Assembly (NCBI RefSeq): GCF_052857255.1
Contig: NC_135497.1
Span: 350,812,799 to 350,876,798, forward strand
Length of the DNA stretch: 64,000 bases
Reading direction: 5' to 3'
Origin: Amblyomma americanum
Lineage: Eukaryota > Arthropoda > Arachnida > Ixodida > Ixodidae
Position 1 is the first letter of the stretch, and each line of letters begins with the position of its first letter. Under the pieces are notes generated by a model that worked only from the letters and a program-made list of their open reading frames with translations, searched no databases and was not told the origin of the DNA. Positions 11,163 to 22,770 of the stretch are shown here, piece by piece. The translations under genes were made by a program, and so were the position numbers.

Positions 11163-13541
11163 AGTTCCGGAGGCAAGAACTGCGCCGTCACCGACCGTCT
11201 CAAGCCCTATTGCCGCTCCTGTGAACATTCTTGAAGTGCTGGTTGAAGGTGTTCCTGTTCATGCGCTCAGTGACACTGGTGCTGCCGTGCCCTTCATTAG
11301 CCGAAACTTGTACCGCAAACTAAAAAAAAGTGACGACGCCGCTTTCTGAAATTTCCCTTCGAACTGCCAGCGCTGACCCCATTCGACCTCTCGCAGCGTG
11401 CACCGCTCGCCTCATCATCCGAGGCCTCTCCTACACCATTGAGTTCTTCGTTCTTGCCCTCTCCTCTCACGACATCATCCTCGGTTGGGACTTTCTGTCC
11501 GCGCATCACGCAATCATCGACTGTGCACGTGCTCAAATTGATTTGTCGCCGCTGTGTGATCCTCTTGTGGACGCCTCCCCTGCTACTGCCGCGCATATTC
11601 TCGCCACTGACGACACCGACGTGCCGGCTTTCTCTTCTGTTCTTGTGCCCCTTACTTGTGCTGCACTCTCTGACGCTACTGTCCTTTTTTCGCCCTCACC
11701 CCTTTGTGCGCACCGCAAATCTGTCATGCTCCCGCATGCTGTGCTCACAATTTCTGGTGGTTGTAGCGCCCTGTACGTTGCGAACCCGTTGCCTATCCCG
11801 ACCACTTTATTCCGGGGAGAATCGCTTGGCATGGTTGATGTCATCGATCTCGACGACGCTTCACCTGTTCCGGATGACCCTCCCGCGTATGACATCAATG
11901 CCCTCACTTCTCCCATCGTCGCAACCGCTCAGCCCTCACCCGACCAGCTTGCCGATTCCGTCGATGCCACTCTGCCACCTCTCCAATGCGCCCAGCTTGT
12001 CGCCTTGCTTCAGCGCTTCCGCGCGTCCTTCGATTCTCATCAAGACACCTTGTGTCGTGCAACAGCGGTTCGCCATCACATCGACACTGGAGCACATCGA
12101 CCTTTGCGCCAGCGCCCTTACCGCGTCTCCTCCGCTGAGCGCCGCATAATTTATGATCAGGTGAGCGACATGCTACACCGTGGAGTGATCCAGCCCTCTC
12201 ACAGCCCGTGGGCTTCTCCCGTTGTACTAGTCAAGAAAAAGGACGGTTCCATTAGATTCTGCGTAGACTACCACCGGCTAAACAAAATTACTCGGAAAGA
12301 CGTTTACCCCCTGCCTCATATAGATGACGCGCTTGACTGCCTGCAGAAGGCAAAGTACTTTTCTTCGTTAGATCTGCGCTCTGGATACTGGCAGGTGCCG
12401 ATAGCCGAAGCTGATCGCCCGAAAACACCTTTCATCACGCCTGATGGGCTGTATGAATTTAATTTGATGACCTTCGGTCTCTGCAACGCGCCTGCAACTT
12501 TCGAGCGCATGATGGACAACATCCTACGCGGGCTGAAATGGCAAACATGCCTCTGCTACTTGGACGATGTTGCCGTATTCTCCCCGGATTTTCCGTCTCA
12601 TCATCTTCGTCTTGAGAGTGTTCTTCAGTGTCTCAGTGACGCTGGCCTGCAGCTTAATTTGAAGAAGTGTCACTTTGGCGCCCGACAGCTGACTATCTTA
12701 GGCCACGTCGTGTCCAAGGATGGTGCCCTCCCGGACCCTGCCAAGCTACGAGCAGTTGCTGATTTCCCGAAGCCCACCTCCCTGAGAGAACTTAGGAGCT
12801 TTATTGGACTTTGCTCGTACTTTCGTCGGTTCGTCAAGAATTTTGCTGCAATTATCGCCCCACTGACACAACTTCTCGCCGGCGGCCACGACTTACCGGC
12901 CTGGTCCACTGCATGCGACGAAGCTTTTGCCATGCTGCGCCATCTTCTCACCTCCCCTCCGATTTTCCGCCATTTCGACCCTTCCGCCCCTACAGTACTC
13001 CACACGGACGCCAGCGGCATCGGTCTGGGTGCCGTTCTTGCTCAGCGGAAACCTGGCTTCAATGAGTACGTCGTTGCTTATGCAAGCCGTGCACTCACGA
13101 AAGCGGAGACTAATTATTCCGTCACGGAAAAAGAATGTTTGGCAATTATTTGGGTGCTCACAAAATTTCGCCCTTATATGGGCGCCCGTTCGCTGTCATC
13201 ACAGATCACCATGCCCTTTGCTGGCTGTCGTCACTCAAGGATCCTTCCGGCCGCCTCGCTCGTTGGGCTCTCCGATTACAAGACTACGACATTCAGGTCA
13301 TTTACCGCTCCGGACACAAACACTCCGATGCTGACGCTCTCTCACGCTCACTGTGTCCTCTGAACTCGACCAACCCTCTATTTCCAGCCTCACGCCTTCT
13401 TTCAATACCATTGATATGGCTTCTGAGCATCGCAAGGATTCTTGGATAGCTTATATTCTCGATATCTTAGCCAACCGCTCTGCCAGCCCCCCAGAACAGT
13501 CATGTTCCGGTGTTAGTAGTAGTACCTACATGGGCATGGGA
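11163..13541 (+). pseudogene. pol: Ty3/gypsy Pol, copy 1: protease, RT, RNase H; truncated
   Basis: Pol remnant. The aspartic protease has DTGA at about 11271-11282; an eight-A run near 11323 breaks the frame inside the protease and the reading resumes at 11330 with the ILGWDFL segment. The reverse transcriptase has [33 protein letters not shown] and the YLDD catalytic box at 12557-12568. The RNase H of Ty3 type has HTDAS, AYASR and TEKECLA. A second frame break near 13180 splits RNase H just before the DHHAL segment, and another follows before the element ends at 13541, ahead of integrase. RT motif spelling indicates the Ty3/gypsy (Metaviridae) group. Not functional. Confidence 0.93.
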
Positions 13542-14235
13542 CACTACGCAAGCTAGACTCCTCTATTACAGCAGTTGCAGTAATTATGATTCATTATCTT
13601 TGTGTTCGTCCCTCGCTGCACATGTTGACGGTCCCATTTTAACAACATTCTTATCCCTACTTCCTCCGCATTTGAGCCTTGTTCATTTAGTATGGGTTCC
13701 CGGCCGCAGCAGTGTGACAGTAAATGAGATTGCTGATAATCTCGCAAAGGCTTCCCTCAGCGGCCCCGTGTTGCCAATCATCCCGGCTACAGCCTATATT
13801 AAAGCATCTAGATTTCAGCGACGTGCGTTTTTAAGCACGCAAGACACATCACTTTTAACATCGGCGGATTATGAGCACCTTAAATATTATCGGAACAGGA
13901 AAATTTGTTGCTCTCGGCAGCTTGAAGTATCGCTGACGAGGCTGCGCTGCCGCATCCCCCCTCTAAATTTCTATTTACACGAGTCGGGTTTGGCGCTCTC
14001 TCCCCTTTGTGTATTTTGCCGTGAGCCTGAATCTATTGAACATTTTGGCTGTATTGTCGCCGATTCAACTCTCTGAGAAAAAGGTTGCTGAAGGAGCCCT
14101 TTCAGCATCTTGGTCTTAGTTTGAGCAGCCCGCTCTTGCTATCATTTGGCGCCACCACATTTGGGTTCAGCCACAGATCTGTTTGTACCGCTGTTCTAAA
14201 TTTCCTGATAAAATCTCACCGACTGCCTTGCTAAG
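13542..14235 (+). pseudogene. Duplicated 3' part of I-type ORF2 (RNase H and Cys motif)
   Basis: A direct copy of 8784-9477. It begins mid-domain with ITDS lost by a 1-base deletion near 13585, continues with HLVWVPGRSS and the LCVFC...EHFGC motif, and ends at the TAA near 14233. The 3' UTR follows to about 14472. It arose by the segmental duplication, not by a new transposition, because flanking gypsy sequence is copied with it. Confidence 0.93.
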
Positions 14236-14670
14236 TGTTCCAACCTTTTCTTTTCTATCAATTATTACATTTTGAATAAATCATGAATATTTAATCCCTC
14301 TCTTTATTATTATTCTTAAAATTTTAAAATCAAAACACTCATCCCTTTTCTGTTCACGACGAAAAATTCACCGGTGTTGCGCTCCCACGTGCTTTTCCTT
14401 TTTGTTAACTGCGTTCAGGTGAATAGCCACCCGATTCTTGGCCGATCCCCCAGTGTGGGTATGTGCCAACAACGAAGACGAAGCTGACGCTCTCGAACTC
14501 TTGGCTTGGAGCTACGCTGTGTCGAAAAAGATTTTGCCTGTCCACATTTCTTGTGCGGCTGATTTGCGTCTTTACATTTGGTGGAGGTGCTGCCTGTTCC
14601 CACCCTGGAGCTACAGACCTTACGGATCTACGGACCTGAAGATCTACACCCCTTACCAGCCTCTATCACG
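14236..14670 (+). mobile_element. Duplicated I-element 3' UTR and gypsy leader
   Basis: Colinear with 9478-9913. The I-element 3' end signature (GTGTGGGTATGTGCCA, 14453-14468) is followed by the gypsy leader and its candidate primer-binding site at 14576-14589. Confidence 0.85.
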
Positions 14671-15912
14671 ATGACTGACACCCAGCCCCAGCCTGGCTCC
14701 ACTGTTCCCGCCACCGTCGTCTGTTCCGGTCCCGTGCGTCAGCGCGACCCTGCGATCTTCAGCGGCACGGACGACACCGACGTCGAAGACTGGCTCGCCT
14801 CCTATGAACGCGTAAGCGCCTATAACAAGTGGGACGACAGCGTCAAGATGACAAGCGTCATCTTTTATCTGACCGACGTCGCCAACTTGTGGTTTCGCAA
14901 CCACAAAGCCGATTTTTCTACCTGGGCGGCCCTCAAAACCAGCCTTACCGATGTCTTCGGCCGCCCCGCTGTCCGAAAACTTCGTGCCGAACAACGGTTG
15001 CGCAGTCGGGCCCAGCAGAGCAGCGAAAATTTCACAAGCTACATCGAGGATGTGGTTGATTTATGCAACAGTCTGAATCCAACCATGAGCGACGCGGACA
15101 AAATCAAACACATTCTTAAAGGGATTGAGGACGACGCATTTCAGATGTTCGTGTCCAAAAATCCTCCAACCATCTCCGACGTCGTTTCTTTGCGTCAGAG
15201 CTATGACGAGGTCCGGAAACAGCGTCTTGTCACCCGCCGTACCATTTGCCCGGACGACACCCTTTCGAACTTGGCTGTCGGCGGTCCTGCTCACGATCAG
15301 TCGACCCTTCTTCAGCAGATCCAGCAGTTTGTGCGGGAGGAGGTCGCCCGCCAGCTATCGCTGGTTACCTGCCCACCCGCTCCAACGCCAACGCTGTCGC
15401 CTTCCATTCAGCGTGTCATCCAGGAGCAGGTTGCAGAGGTCCTGCCGCCGGCTAATCCACCTCCTGTAGTCACTGCACCGCTGACCTATGCTGAAGCTGT
15501 CGTCCGGCCACGACCTCAGCCGATTGTTCTTGCCTATGCGCCACCTTGCACCGTCTTTCCTGACCCGCCGCTCGCTCCAATGCCTCACCCTCACCGGCCT
15601 TTGCCTCGCACCGCTCCACGCCCTCTGAATCCGTGGCGCACGCAAGATAACCGCCCGATTTGCTATACTTGCGGCCTCGCTGGTCATGTGGCCCGTTGGT
15701 GCCGCACCCGCGGATCCCGTCCTCGCGACTATGGGCGAGCGCTGACGTACGACGTTCACGTGACCTCCGCACCTGACTCTTCTCACCTGCCCCAGCATCT
15801 CTCTACCTATCGCTCCGACTCCTACCACCGAACTCCCCGGTCGCCGTCTCCTCACCGCCGTTCGGTCTCTCCTATGCGCCGCCGGTCGCCACCCCTCCAA
15901 GCGGAAAACTAG
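14671..15912 (+). CDS. gag: Ty3/gypsy Gag, copy 2
   Basis: The duplicate of 9914-11155, also intact at 413 residues with the same CCHC knuckle (15661-15702). It differs from copy 1 by a few substitutions, for example Ser to Pro near the N-terminus, Leu to Met at the KLTSV position, Arg to Pro in KNRPT and Val to Glu in FVRVE. Neither copy has picked up a stop, which fits a recent duplication rather than selection. Confidence 0.92.
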   Translation: MTDTQPQPGSTVPATVVCSGPVRQRDPAIFSGTDDTDVEDWLASYERVSAYNKWDDSVKMTSVIFYLTDVANLWFRNHKADFSTWAALKTSLTDVFGRPAVRKLRAEQRLRSRAQQSSENFTSYIEDVVDLCNSLNPTMSDADKIKHILKGIEDDAFQMFVSKNPPTISDVVSLRQSYDEVRKQRLVTRRTICPDDTLSNLAVGGPAHDQSTLLQQIQQFVREEVARQLSLVTCPPAPTPTLSPSIQRVIQEQVAEVLPPANPPPVVTAPLTYAEAVVRPRPQPIVLAYAPPCTVFPDPPLAPMPHPHRPLPRTAPRPLNPWRTQDNRPICYTCGLAGHVARWCRTRGSRPRDYGRALTYDVHVTSAPDSSHLPQHLSTYRSDSYHRTPRSPSPHRRSVSPMRRRSPPLQAEN

Positions 15913-15919
15913 GCGCCGA

Positions 15920-18298
15920 AGTTCCGGAGGCAAGAACTGCGCCGTCACCGACCGTCTCAAGCCCTATTGCCGCTCCTGTGAACATTCTTGAAGTGCTGGT
16001 TGAAGGTGTTCCTGTTCATGCGCTCAGTGACACTGGTGCTGCCGTGCCCTTCATTAGCCGAAACTTGTGCCGCAAACTAAAAAAAAGGGACGACGCCGCT
16101 TTCTGAAATTTCCCTTCGAACTGCCAGCGCTGACCCCATTCGACCTCTCGCAGCGTGCACCGCTCGCCTCATCATCCAAGGCCTCTCCTACACCATTGAG
16201 TTCTTCGTTCTTGCCCTCTCCTCTCACGACATCATCCTCGGTTGGGACTTTCTGTCCGCGCATCACGCAATCATCGACTGTGCACGTGCTCAAATTGATT
16301 TGTCGCCGCTGTGTGATCCCCTTGTGGACGCCTCCCCTGCTACTGCCGCGCATATTCTCGCCACTGACGACACCGACGTGCCGGCTTTCTCTTCTGTTCT
16401 TGTGCCCCTTACTTGTGCTGCACTCTCTGACGCTACTGTCCTTTTTTCGCCCTCACCCCTTTGTGCGCACCGCAAATCTGTCATGCTCCCGCATGCTGTG
16501 CTCACAATTTCTGGTGGTTGTAGCGCCCTGTACGTTGCGAACCCGTTGCCTATCCCGACCACTTTATTCCGGGGAGAATCGCTTGGCATGGTTGATGTCA
16601 TCGATCTCGACGACGCTTCACCTGTTCCGGATGACCCTCCCGCGTATGACATCAATGCCCTCACTTCTCCCATCGTCGCAACCGTTCAGCCCTCACCCGA
16701 CCAGCTTGCCGATTCCGTCGATGCCACTCTGCCACCTCTCCAATGCGCCCAGCTTGTCGCCTTGCTTCAGCGCTTCCGCGCGTCCTTCGATTCTCATCAA
16801 GACACCTTGTGTCGTGCAACAGCGGTTCGCCATCACATCGACACTGGAGCACATCGACCTTTGCGCCAGCGCCCTTACCGCGTCTCCTCCGCTGAGCGCC
16901 GCATAATTTATGATCAGGTGAGCGACATGCTACACCGTGGAGTGATCCAGCCCTCTCACAGCCCGTGGGCTTCTCCCGTTGTACTAGTCAAGAAAAAGGA
17001 CGGTTCCATTAGATTCTGCGTAGACTACCACCGGCTAAACAAAATTACTCGGAAAGACGTTTACCCCCTGCCTCATATAGATGACGCGCTTGACTGCCTG
17101 CAGGGGGCAAAGTACTTTTCTTCGTTAGATCTGCGCTCTGGATACTGGCAGGTGCCGATGGCCGAAGCTGATCGCCCGAAAACACCTTTCATCACGCCTG
17201 ATGGGCTGTATGAATTTAATTTGATGACCTTCGGTCTCTGCAACGCGCCTGCAACTTTCGAGCGCATGATGGACAACATCCTACGCGGGCTGAAATGGCA
17301 AACATGCCTCTGCTACTTGGACGATGTTGTCGTATTCTCCCCGGATTTTCCGTCTCATCTTCTTCGTCTTGAGAGTGTTCTTCAGTGTCTCAGTGACGCT
17401 GGCCTGCAGCTTAATTTGAAGAAGTGTCACTTTGGCGCCCGACAGCTGACTATCTTAGGCCACGTCGTGTCCAAGGATGGTGTCCTCCCGGACCCTGCCA
17501 AGCTACGAGCAGTTGCTGATTTCCCGAAGCCCACCTCCCTGAGAGAACTTAGGAGCTTTATTGGACTTTGCTCGTACTTTCGTCGGTTCGTCAAGAATTT
17601 TGCTGCAATTATCGCCCCACTGACACAACTTCTCGCCGGCGGCCACGACTTACCGGCCTGGTCCACTGCATGCGACGAAGCTTTTGCCATGCTGCGCCAT
17701 CTTCTCACCTCCCCTCCGATTTTGCGCCATTTCGACCCTTCCGCCCCTACAGTACTCCACACGGACGCCAGCGGCATCGGTCTGGGTGCCGTTCTTGCTC
17801 AGCGGAAACCTGGCTTCAATGAGTACGTCGTTGCTTATGCAAGCCGTGCACTCACGAAAGCGGAGACTAATTATTCCGTCACGGAAAAAGAATGTTTGGC
17901 AAATATTTGGGCGCTCACAAAATTTCGCCCTTATATGGGCGCCCGTTCGCTGTCATCACAGATCACCATGCCCTTTGCTGGCTGTCGTCACTCAAGGATC
18001 CTTCCGGCCGCCTCGCTCGTTGGGCTCTCCGATTACAAGACTACGACATTCAGGTCATTTACCGCTCCGGACACAAACACTCCGATGCTGACGCTCTCTC
18101 ACGCTCCCTGTGTCCTCTGAACTCGACCAACCCTCTATTTCCAGTCTCACGCCTTCTTTCAATACCATTGATATGGCTTCTGAGCATCGCAAGGATTCTT
18201 GGATAGCTTATATTCTCGATATCTTAGCCAACCGCTCTGCCAGCCCCCCAGAACAGTCATGTTCCGGTGTTAGTAGTAGTACCTACATGGGCATGGGA
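15920..18298 (+). pseudogene. pol: Ty3/gypsy Pol, copy 2; truncated
   Basis: The duplicate of copy 1, with the same eight-A break in the protease, the same RNase H frame break and the same truncation before integrase, so all three defects predate the duplication. The RT catalytic YLDD is at 17314-17325. Differences include VVVFS for VAVFS and LANIWALTK for LAIIWVLTK. It is joined at 18298 to the N2 LINE. Confidence 0.93.
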
Positions 18299-19150
18299 CA
18301 AGCGAAAAAGGATTCATGGATTTGTAAAACGTGTCGAACTGGAAAAAAGCGCGCCCTTTCTCAGTCAGAAGCGGCTCCTGCAGGGAAAATATCTGAATCT
18401 GAACAGCTACTGCTGCATGAAATCCGACAGATCAAGGCAAGCCTAGCATCATTGCCAGTTTTGCACCAGAAAGTTGACTCACTCTTGCTACTTAAGGCAG
18501 AATTCACGAAGCTGTCTAAGACTGTCGGAGAACTGGAAGAGTCAGTCACGTTTATTTCAAACCAATATGACTCGGCACTTGAGCAGGTTAAAGCTAGCAC
18601 AGAACTTGCTACAGCACACGAGGCGGAAATTGGCGCATTAAAAGCGACGGTGCAAGCACAGGCAGATGAACTACAAGCTCTACGTGAATTTCAAAATGAA
18701 AACGAGCAATATAGCAGAAAATGTAATCTGGAGATTGAAGGACTGCAACAAGAAGAAAATGAGAACTTGAAGGAAAAACTGATTGACCTTGCGAATAAGC
18801 TTGAGCTGAACTTTTTGATCTCAGACATTGCAGCAGCCCATCGGCTGCCTAGCAAAAAAGAAAACCAAACCGTGCTTATCCGTTTCTCGACAGTATCAGC
18901 GAAAGAGGCGTGGTTCGATGCGCGTAAGAAACTGCGACAGTTATGTGTGACTGATTCAGACCTGAACCTTTTCTTCAACGACAATCTAACCAAGATGAAT
19001 CTGGACCTGCTCTGGCGCACGCGCATGGCAGCGGAAGAAAAAGGATTCAAGTACTGCTGGGTGAAAGGCGGAAAAATCTACGCAAAAAAGGATTCAAATG
19101 CCTCTCTCATTCGTGTGATCCGGGAAGCTGATATTAAAAGAATTGCTTAA
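18299..19150 (+). pseudogene. N2 LINE ORF1, N-terminally truncated, coiled coil plus FP25K-like domain
   Basis: ORF1 of a CR1-like LINE lacking its N-terminus, which the gypsy breakpoint replaced. The remaining reading begins with DSWICKTC, the tail of a zinc finger that is probably PHD-like. A long heptad-rich coiled coil (about residues 40-160 from 18299) follows, then a C-terminal domain with IAAAHRLPSK, VLIRFS, FFNDNLTKMN and YCWVKGGKIYAKKD, the pattern of the baculovirus FP25K-like RNA/DNA-binding domain found in many LINE ORF1s. It stops at 19148-19150, and ORF2 starts at 19156. The frame itself is open for 284 codons. The same family recurs at 62821-63620. Confidence 0.85.
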
Positions 19151-19155
19151 GCAGA

Positions 19156-22017
19156 ATGGCAGCTACTTTCAGTGAATTATCTGATTTCACCTCTTTCAGG
19201 AAATCTTTTGGACGCACGTCACCACATGATTTTACACTTGTGAACATAAACATTAGGAGTCTACGTAAATACGGGGATGAATTTAAAGCGCTAGCTGAAT
19301 CTTTGCTTGATTTTGTAGATGCTTTTGTGGTCACAGAAATCAATGTGTCAGAATATTTCCTACATACGTTCTCGCTAAATGGGTACAGGTGTTGCAGCAT
19401 AACACGGACTAACCGTAGAGGCGGCGGCATACCTATATTCATTTTTTCAAAATATGACACATCATCGGGAGACTTTGCGTTCAGGCATGCGGATTGCCTC
19501 GCCGTAAAGGTTCATTGCGTAAAATATGAACTGTTATTGTTAGCGGTATACCGGCCCCCAAGTAATAGCGCTACACGTTTTGTGTTGGAACTGGAAGAAG
19601 CATTGAAGAGCTGGTCATCAGTGGATCAAGTTTGCCTGGCAGGGGATTTCAATATTGACATCCTATGTCCAACAAATACCTTAGCATCAGATTATTTATC
19701 TGTTTTGGCATCTTATGGTTTCACGTCAACGGTGATTGCCCTGACAAGAGAGGAAATGTTGAATGGCCGTTTTGTGACATCTTGCTTAGATCATATTGCG
19801 GTTCGAGCACCTAATCATCGCTCACTTCTTGTGTTATCACTCATAGATTATCTGACCACTATGCTGTCGCTTGCCGTGTATCCCTAAGTGTATCGTTCGT
19901 CGGCACGCAGTATTCAAGTGATAAGGTCAGAACCACGTCAGAATTTCAGATTACGTTTGTGGATCAAAAAAAACTTGACAGTCTCATTGTGAATTTCACC
20001 TGGTCTTTGTTGATTGACGGTAGGCCCCCAGACCAAGTGTACGATAGTTTTTGTGAGTGTCTAGCACATTTTGAACGGTCCTGCACTTTTCTCAGGAATA
20101 AAAAGTACAGGAAAAGTTATGCATGGATTAATTCCGATATTATGCACGCCATATCTCACAGAGATTGGCTTTGGAAAAAAAGTAAACGCACACCTAACAA
20201 TAAAGACCTCCAATTAGAATATAAGATTGCAAGAAATAAAGTAGTTGCTCTTCTCCGCGCTGCAAAACGTCGCTTTTTCTTACACAAATTTAATCAATCA
20301 TCCAAAAGTGCTAGCAAAACCTGGTCGCTGATAAACCATCTCAGAGGGAAATCCGAGACTGCAAATATGTGATAGAACATTTTCCAGGAAACCCTGTCGA
20401 AACAGCTGACTTCTTCAATCATTTCTTCAGTCAGGCTTCAACAGAGGCTTTATCTAAGCCTCGGCAAGATGTGACGCTCGGTGATTCTTTGGCAGCATCT
20501 GCATTTTTACCGCGGTTTTCGAAACCTGACCTTGTCCGGATCATTTTCAGTCTTCGAACGAATAAACCACCTGGAGTAGATGGCATATCTGTAAGCTTGC
20601 TGAGAAGGAACTTTGAGGCGCTTTCAGATATTATGCTTTTCATGCTAAATGGCTTCCTAGATACTGGAACTTTTCCACAAAATCTAAAAACTGCTTTAGT
20701 AAGACCACTGCATAAGGCAGGAAAGAAATCTATTATTGAGAACTATCGGCCCATATCTATTTTGCCCGCATTATCTCAGGTTATAGAAAAATTTTTGCTT
20801 GAGGTTATGACTTCTTTCATTAAAAAGTTTTCAGTTTTGTCTGACCGACAATTTGGTTTCGTGCAAGGCAGGGGTACAATTTTCTCCTGGAAGAATTTGC
20901 AGATGATTTTTATTCTGCTTTTGAACACAATCTATTTAGCTGTGCCTTGTTTCTAGACGTTTCCAAAACCTTCGAGTCAGTTTGCCATGACATATTACTT
21001 CGCAAATTATATCTTACTGGTTTTAGGGGCCCGTTCTATACTCTACTTCAAAACTATCTCACTGATAGGTCACAAATGGTTGTTGTAGGTACCAAATACT
21101 ATAGCAGCAAATAATCCCTTGGTGCCGGTGTCCCTCAAGGGTCAATTTTATCGCCTCTTCTCTTTAACATATTTGTGAACGATTTCATTTCAGTAATCCC
21201 AAATGGTAAAGTGTACCAGTATGCGGACGATATCGTCCTTCTAATAAAGCATATTAAAAAAGGCAATTGAATATCTGCAGCAATCGGTGCATGAAGCTAT
21301 GGTTTGGCTTTTTAAAAACAAACTCACCGTCAATCAAAAAAGACAAAAATTGTATGCTTCAAAAATCCCTTGAAGATTGGAACCACGGTCATTCCAGTAT
21401 ACCTTCATACCCAAGACTGCCTGTCCTGTAAGTGTACGCCTGTCGAAAATACAAACTCAGTTAAGTATCTCGGTTTTCATTTCGATAGTGACTTGTCGTG
21501 GCATAATCATAGTGCGCATGTTTGCTCCAAACTAAGATCTGTCGCATGTTTACTTTTTAACATTAAAAGTTTGGTGCCGTTTCAGACTAAAAAAATGATA
21601 GTACATTCCCTTGCATACAGCACCTTAAGGTATGGTATAACGGTTTTCGCTTTCTGCTCCCAGCGTTGGCAGGACAGATTTGATAACCTCTTTAAAAATA
21701 CATTAAAAAGTGTGGCGTATAATCGCGTGACACCATCAAACAAAGACATTTTTCATGTTCTCGGTTTCCAGTCCTTTCAATCTTTATTCATTTCTACGGT
21801 TGTGCTGCGTCCTTTCTGGACGGATGAATTCAAGCATCCGCACGTCTCCCCGCGACTGCTGCGCAAAGAAACGCGCTTCGTGGTACCACGCGTATCTACT
21901 AGATACGGAGCAGCGAGACGCTGCGTGTATGTCCCCAGGATATTTAATAATTTGTCAGACGATTATTTTTCTGCGGACCCTCGGTCTCAATTGAAGAGTT
22001 TCGTACGCATGTTGTAA
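19156..22017 (+). pseudogene. N2 LINE ORF2: endonuclease and reverse transcriptase, broken
   Basis: ORF2 starts with ATG five bases after ORF1. The endonuclease has NINIRSLRK, VTEIN, AVYRPPS and GDFNID (about 19642-19659). The frame breaks near 19880, 20370, 20950 (TAG), 21110 and 21270. The reverse transcriptase shows [40 protein letters not shown] and YADD at 21220-21231. The C-terminal region (YLGFHFDSDLSW, ARRCVYVPRI) ends at 22015-22017 and there is no RNase H. EN-RT without RNase H and the spelling of the RT motifs fit the CR1/L2 group. The copy is dead. Confidence 0.9.
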
Positions 22018-22271
22018 TGCATATGTATGCTCTTATTTTCCTTTTCCTTGTCGCAGTTTGTAGTGATCATGCTTTTGTTTCGATGCCTGGAGACTTAATC
22101 TATGCTTATCACTCTTATTTTATTTTCTTTGTTGGTTTTAAATATGTACATATATACTGTAACCACATCGCTTAGCTGACGATGCCGGGCCACGTCACAC
22201 AAGCCACCATAGGCTTAGATGGGCCCGTTTTTTCTGTACTGATTTTTGGGTGCTTAATAAAGATTATTTTT
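22018..22271 (+). mobile_element. N2 LINE 3' UTR
   Basis: AT-rich 3' UTR ending in TTAATAAAGATTATTTTTACTAT. The next element's ORF1 ATG is only a few bases further on (22277), so N1 sits directly on the N2 tail with practically no 5' leader. Confidence 0.75.
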
Positions 22272-22276
22272 ACTAT

Positions 22277-22530
22277 ATGGCGCCCAGTAAGGACGCATGT
22301 GTGCTGTGCTCCCGTCCGTTTTTTGGTAAGCAGCAGTTTTTTCGTTGTGCCGACTGCAACAAACATGTACACGCGAAGTGTGTCACTTGGAGTGACGACC
22401 AGCTGCAGCTTTTGAAGTCCGGCTCGCGTCCATTCATGTGCAATCTGTGTTTGTCGTCTTGCGGCGGTGCTAAGCCTGGCGACGGTGGCGTGTCAGCGGC
22501 TGCATTCCTTTCTTCCACGGCCCACCAGAG
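22277..22530 (+). pseudogene. N1 LINE ORF1, 5' part with PHD finger (interrupted)
   Basis: The ATG at 22277 starts a frame with a complete C4HC3 PHD-type finger: CVLC, CADC, HVHAKC and CNLC within the first 65 residues. PHD fingers are typical N-terminal modules of CR1-group ORF1 proteins. The frame runs cleanly to 22530, where element Q copy A begins. The continuation (coiled coil and C-terminal domain) is found 36 kb away at 58591. Base 22530 is the second base of a codon, and 58591 is the third base in the right-hand frame, so the halves are in register. The host-gene alternative is unlikely given the location straight after a LINE tail. Confidence 0.78.
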
Positions 22531-22679
22531 AAGCGTTTGCGGGTCGGTAGGCTGGAAACGTCGATTGGTCGGTGGGATGCGTGTCTGCGTGACGTTTTTT
22601 TCGCTTCGCCCTCGTTCTCAACCGGATGTGGGGTCGCCGCGCCTCTCTCGGCCTGTCCCTAGAGTGCCTAGGGAATCGC

Positions 22680-22770
22680 TAGGGCCGGCCGGCCGGCCGC
22701 CGGGCGTGCGTGGTCTGCGGGCATTCTCTTCGTGAGCGTAGGCGGCGACGCGCGCGTTTCGGGAGCTGTC
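22680..22770 (+). promoter_or_regulatory. GC-rich GGCCGGCC core of the Q 5' module
   Basis: A CpG-dense core with tandem GGCCGGCC units followed by a candidate splice-donor-like CAGGTATGG at 22770-22778. The block is shared with C (58340-58445) and, with fewer GGCC units, with B (53690-53785). Position close to the element's 5' end and composition suggest an internal promoter; that is inference only. Confidence 0.3.

Larger units (their letters stand above)
8784..13541 (+). repeat. Tandem duplication unit 1 (I-element 3' part plus gypsy)
   Basis: A segment running from inside the RNase H domain of the I-type ORF2 through the truncated gypsy. It is repeated directly downstream with an offset of 4757-4758 bp. 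The junction at 13541/13542 joins the truncated gypsy end (TGGGCATGGGA) to the RNase H sequence CACTACGCAAG, with only a two-base CA overlap. The copies differ by scattered substitutions and a 1-base deletion near 13585. Confidence 0.95.
13542..18298 (+). repeat. Tandem duplication unit 2
   Basis: The second copy of the 8784-13541 unit. It ends at the same gypsy breakpoint, but is joined there to the N2 ORF1 (CAAGCGAAAAAGG), which shows that the gypsy-N2 junction is the ancestral one and that unit 1's right edge was made by the duplication. A handful of substitutions, several changing gag or pol residues, separate the copies. Confidence 0.95.

Noticed and set aside
10598..11203. 201-codon minus-strand frame opposite gag (also 15355-15960)
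   Set aside because: A shadow of GC-rich gag sequence without any domain; it occurs in both duplicates only because the unit is duplicated.
22277..22530. Host PHD-finger gene
   Set aside because: It sits directly on a LINE tail and matches the N-terminal module of CR1-group ORF1; the continuation of the same frame is found at 58591.
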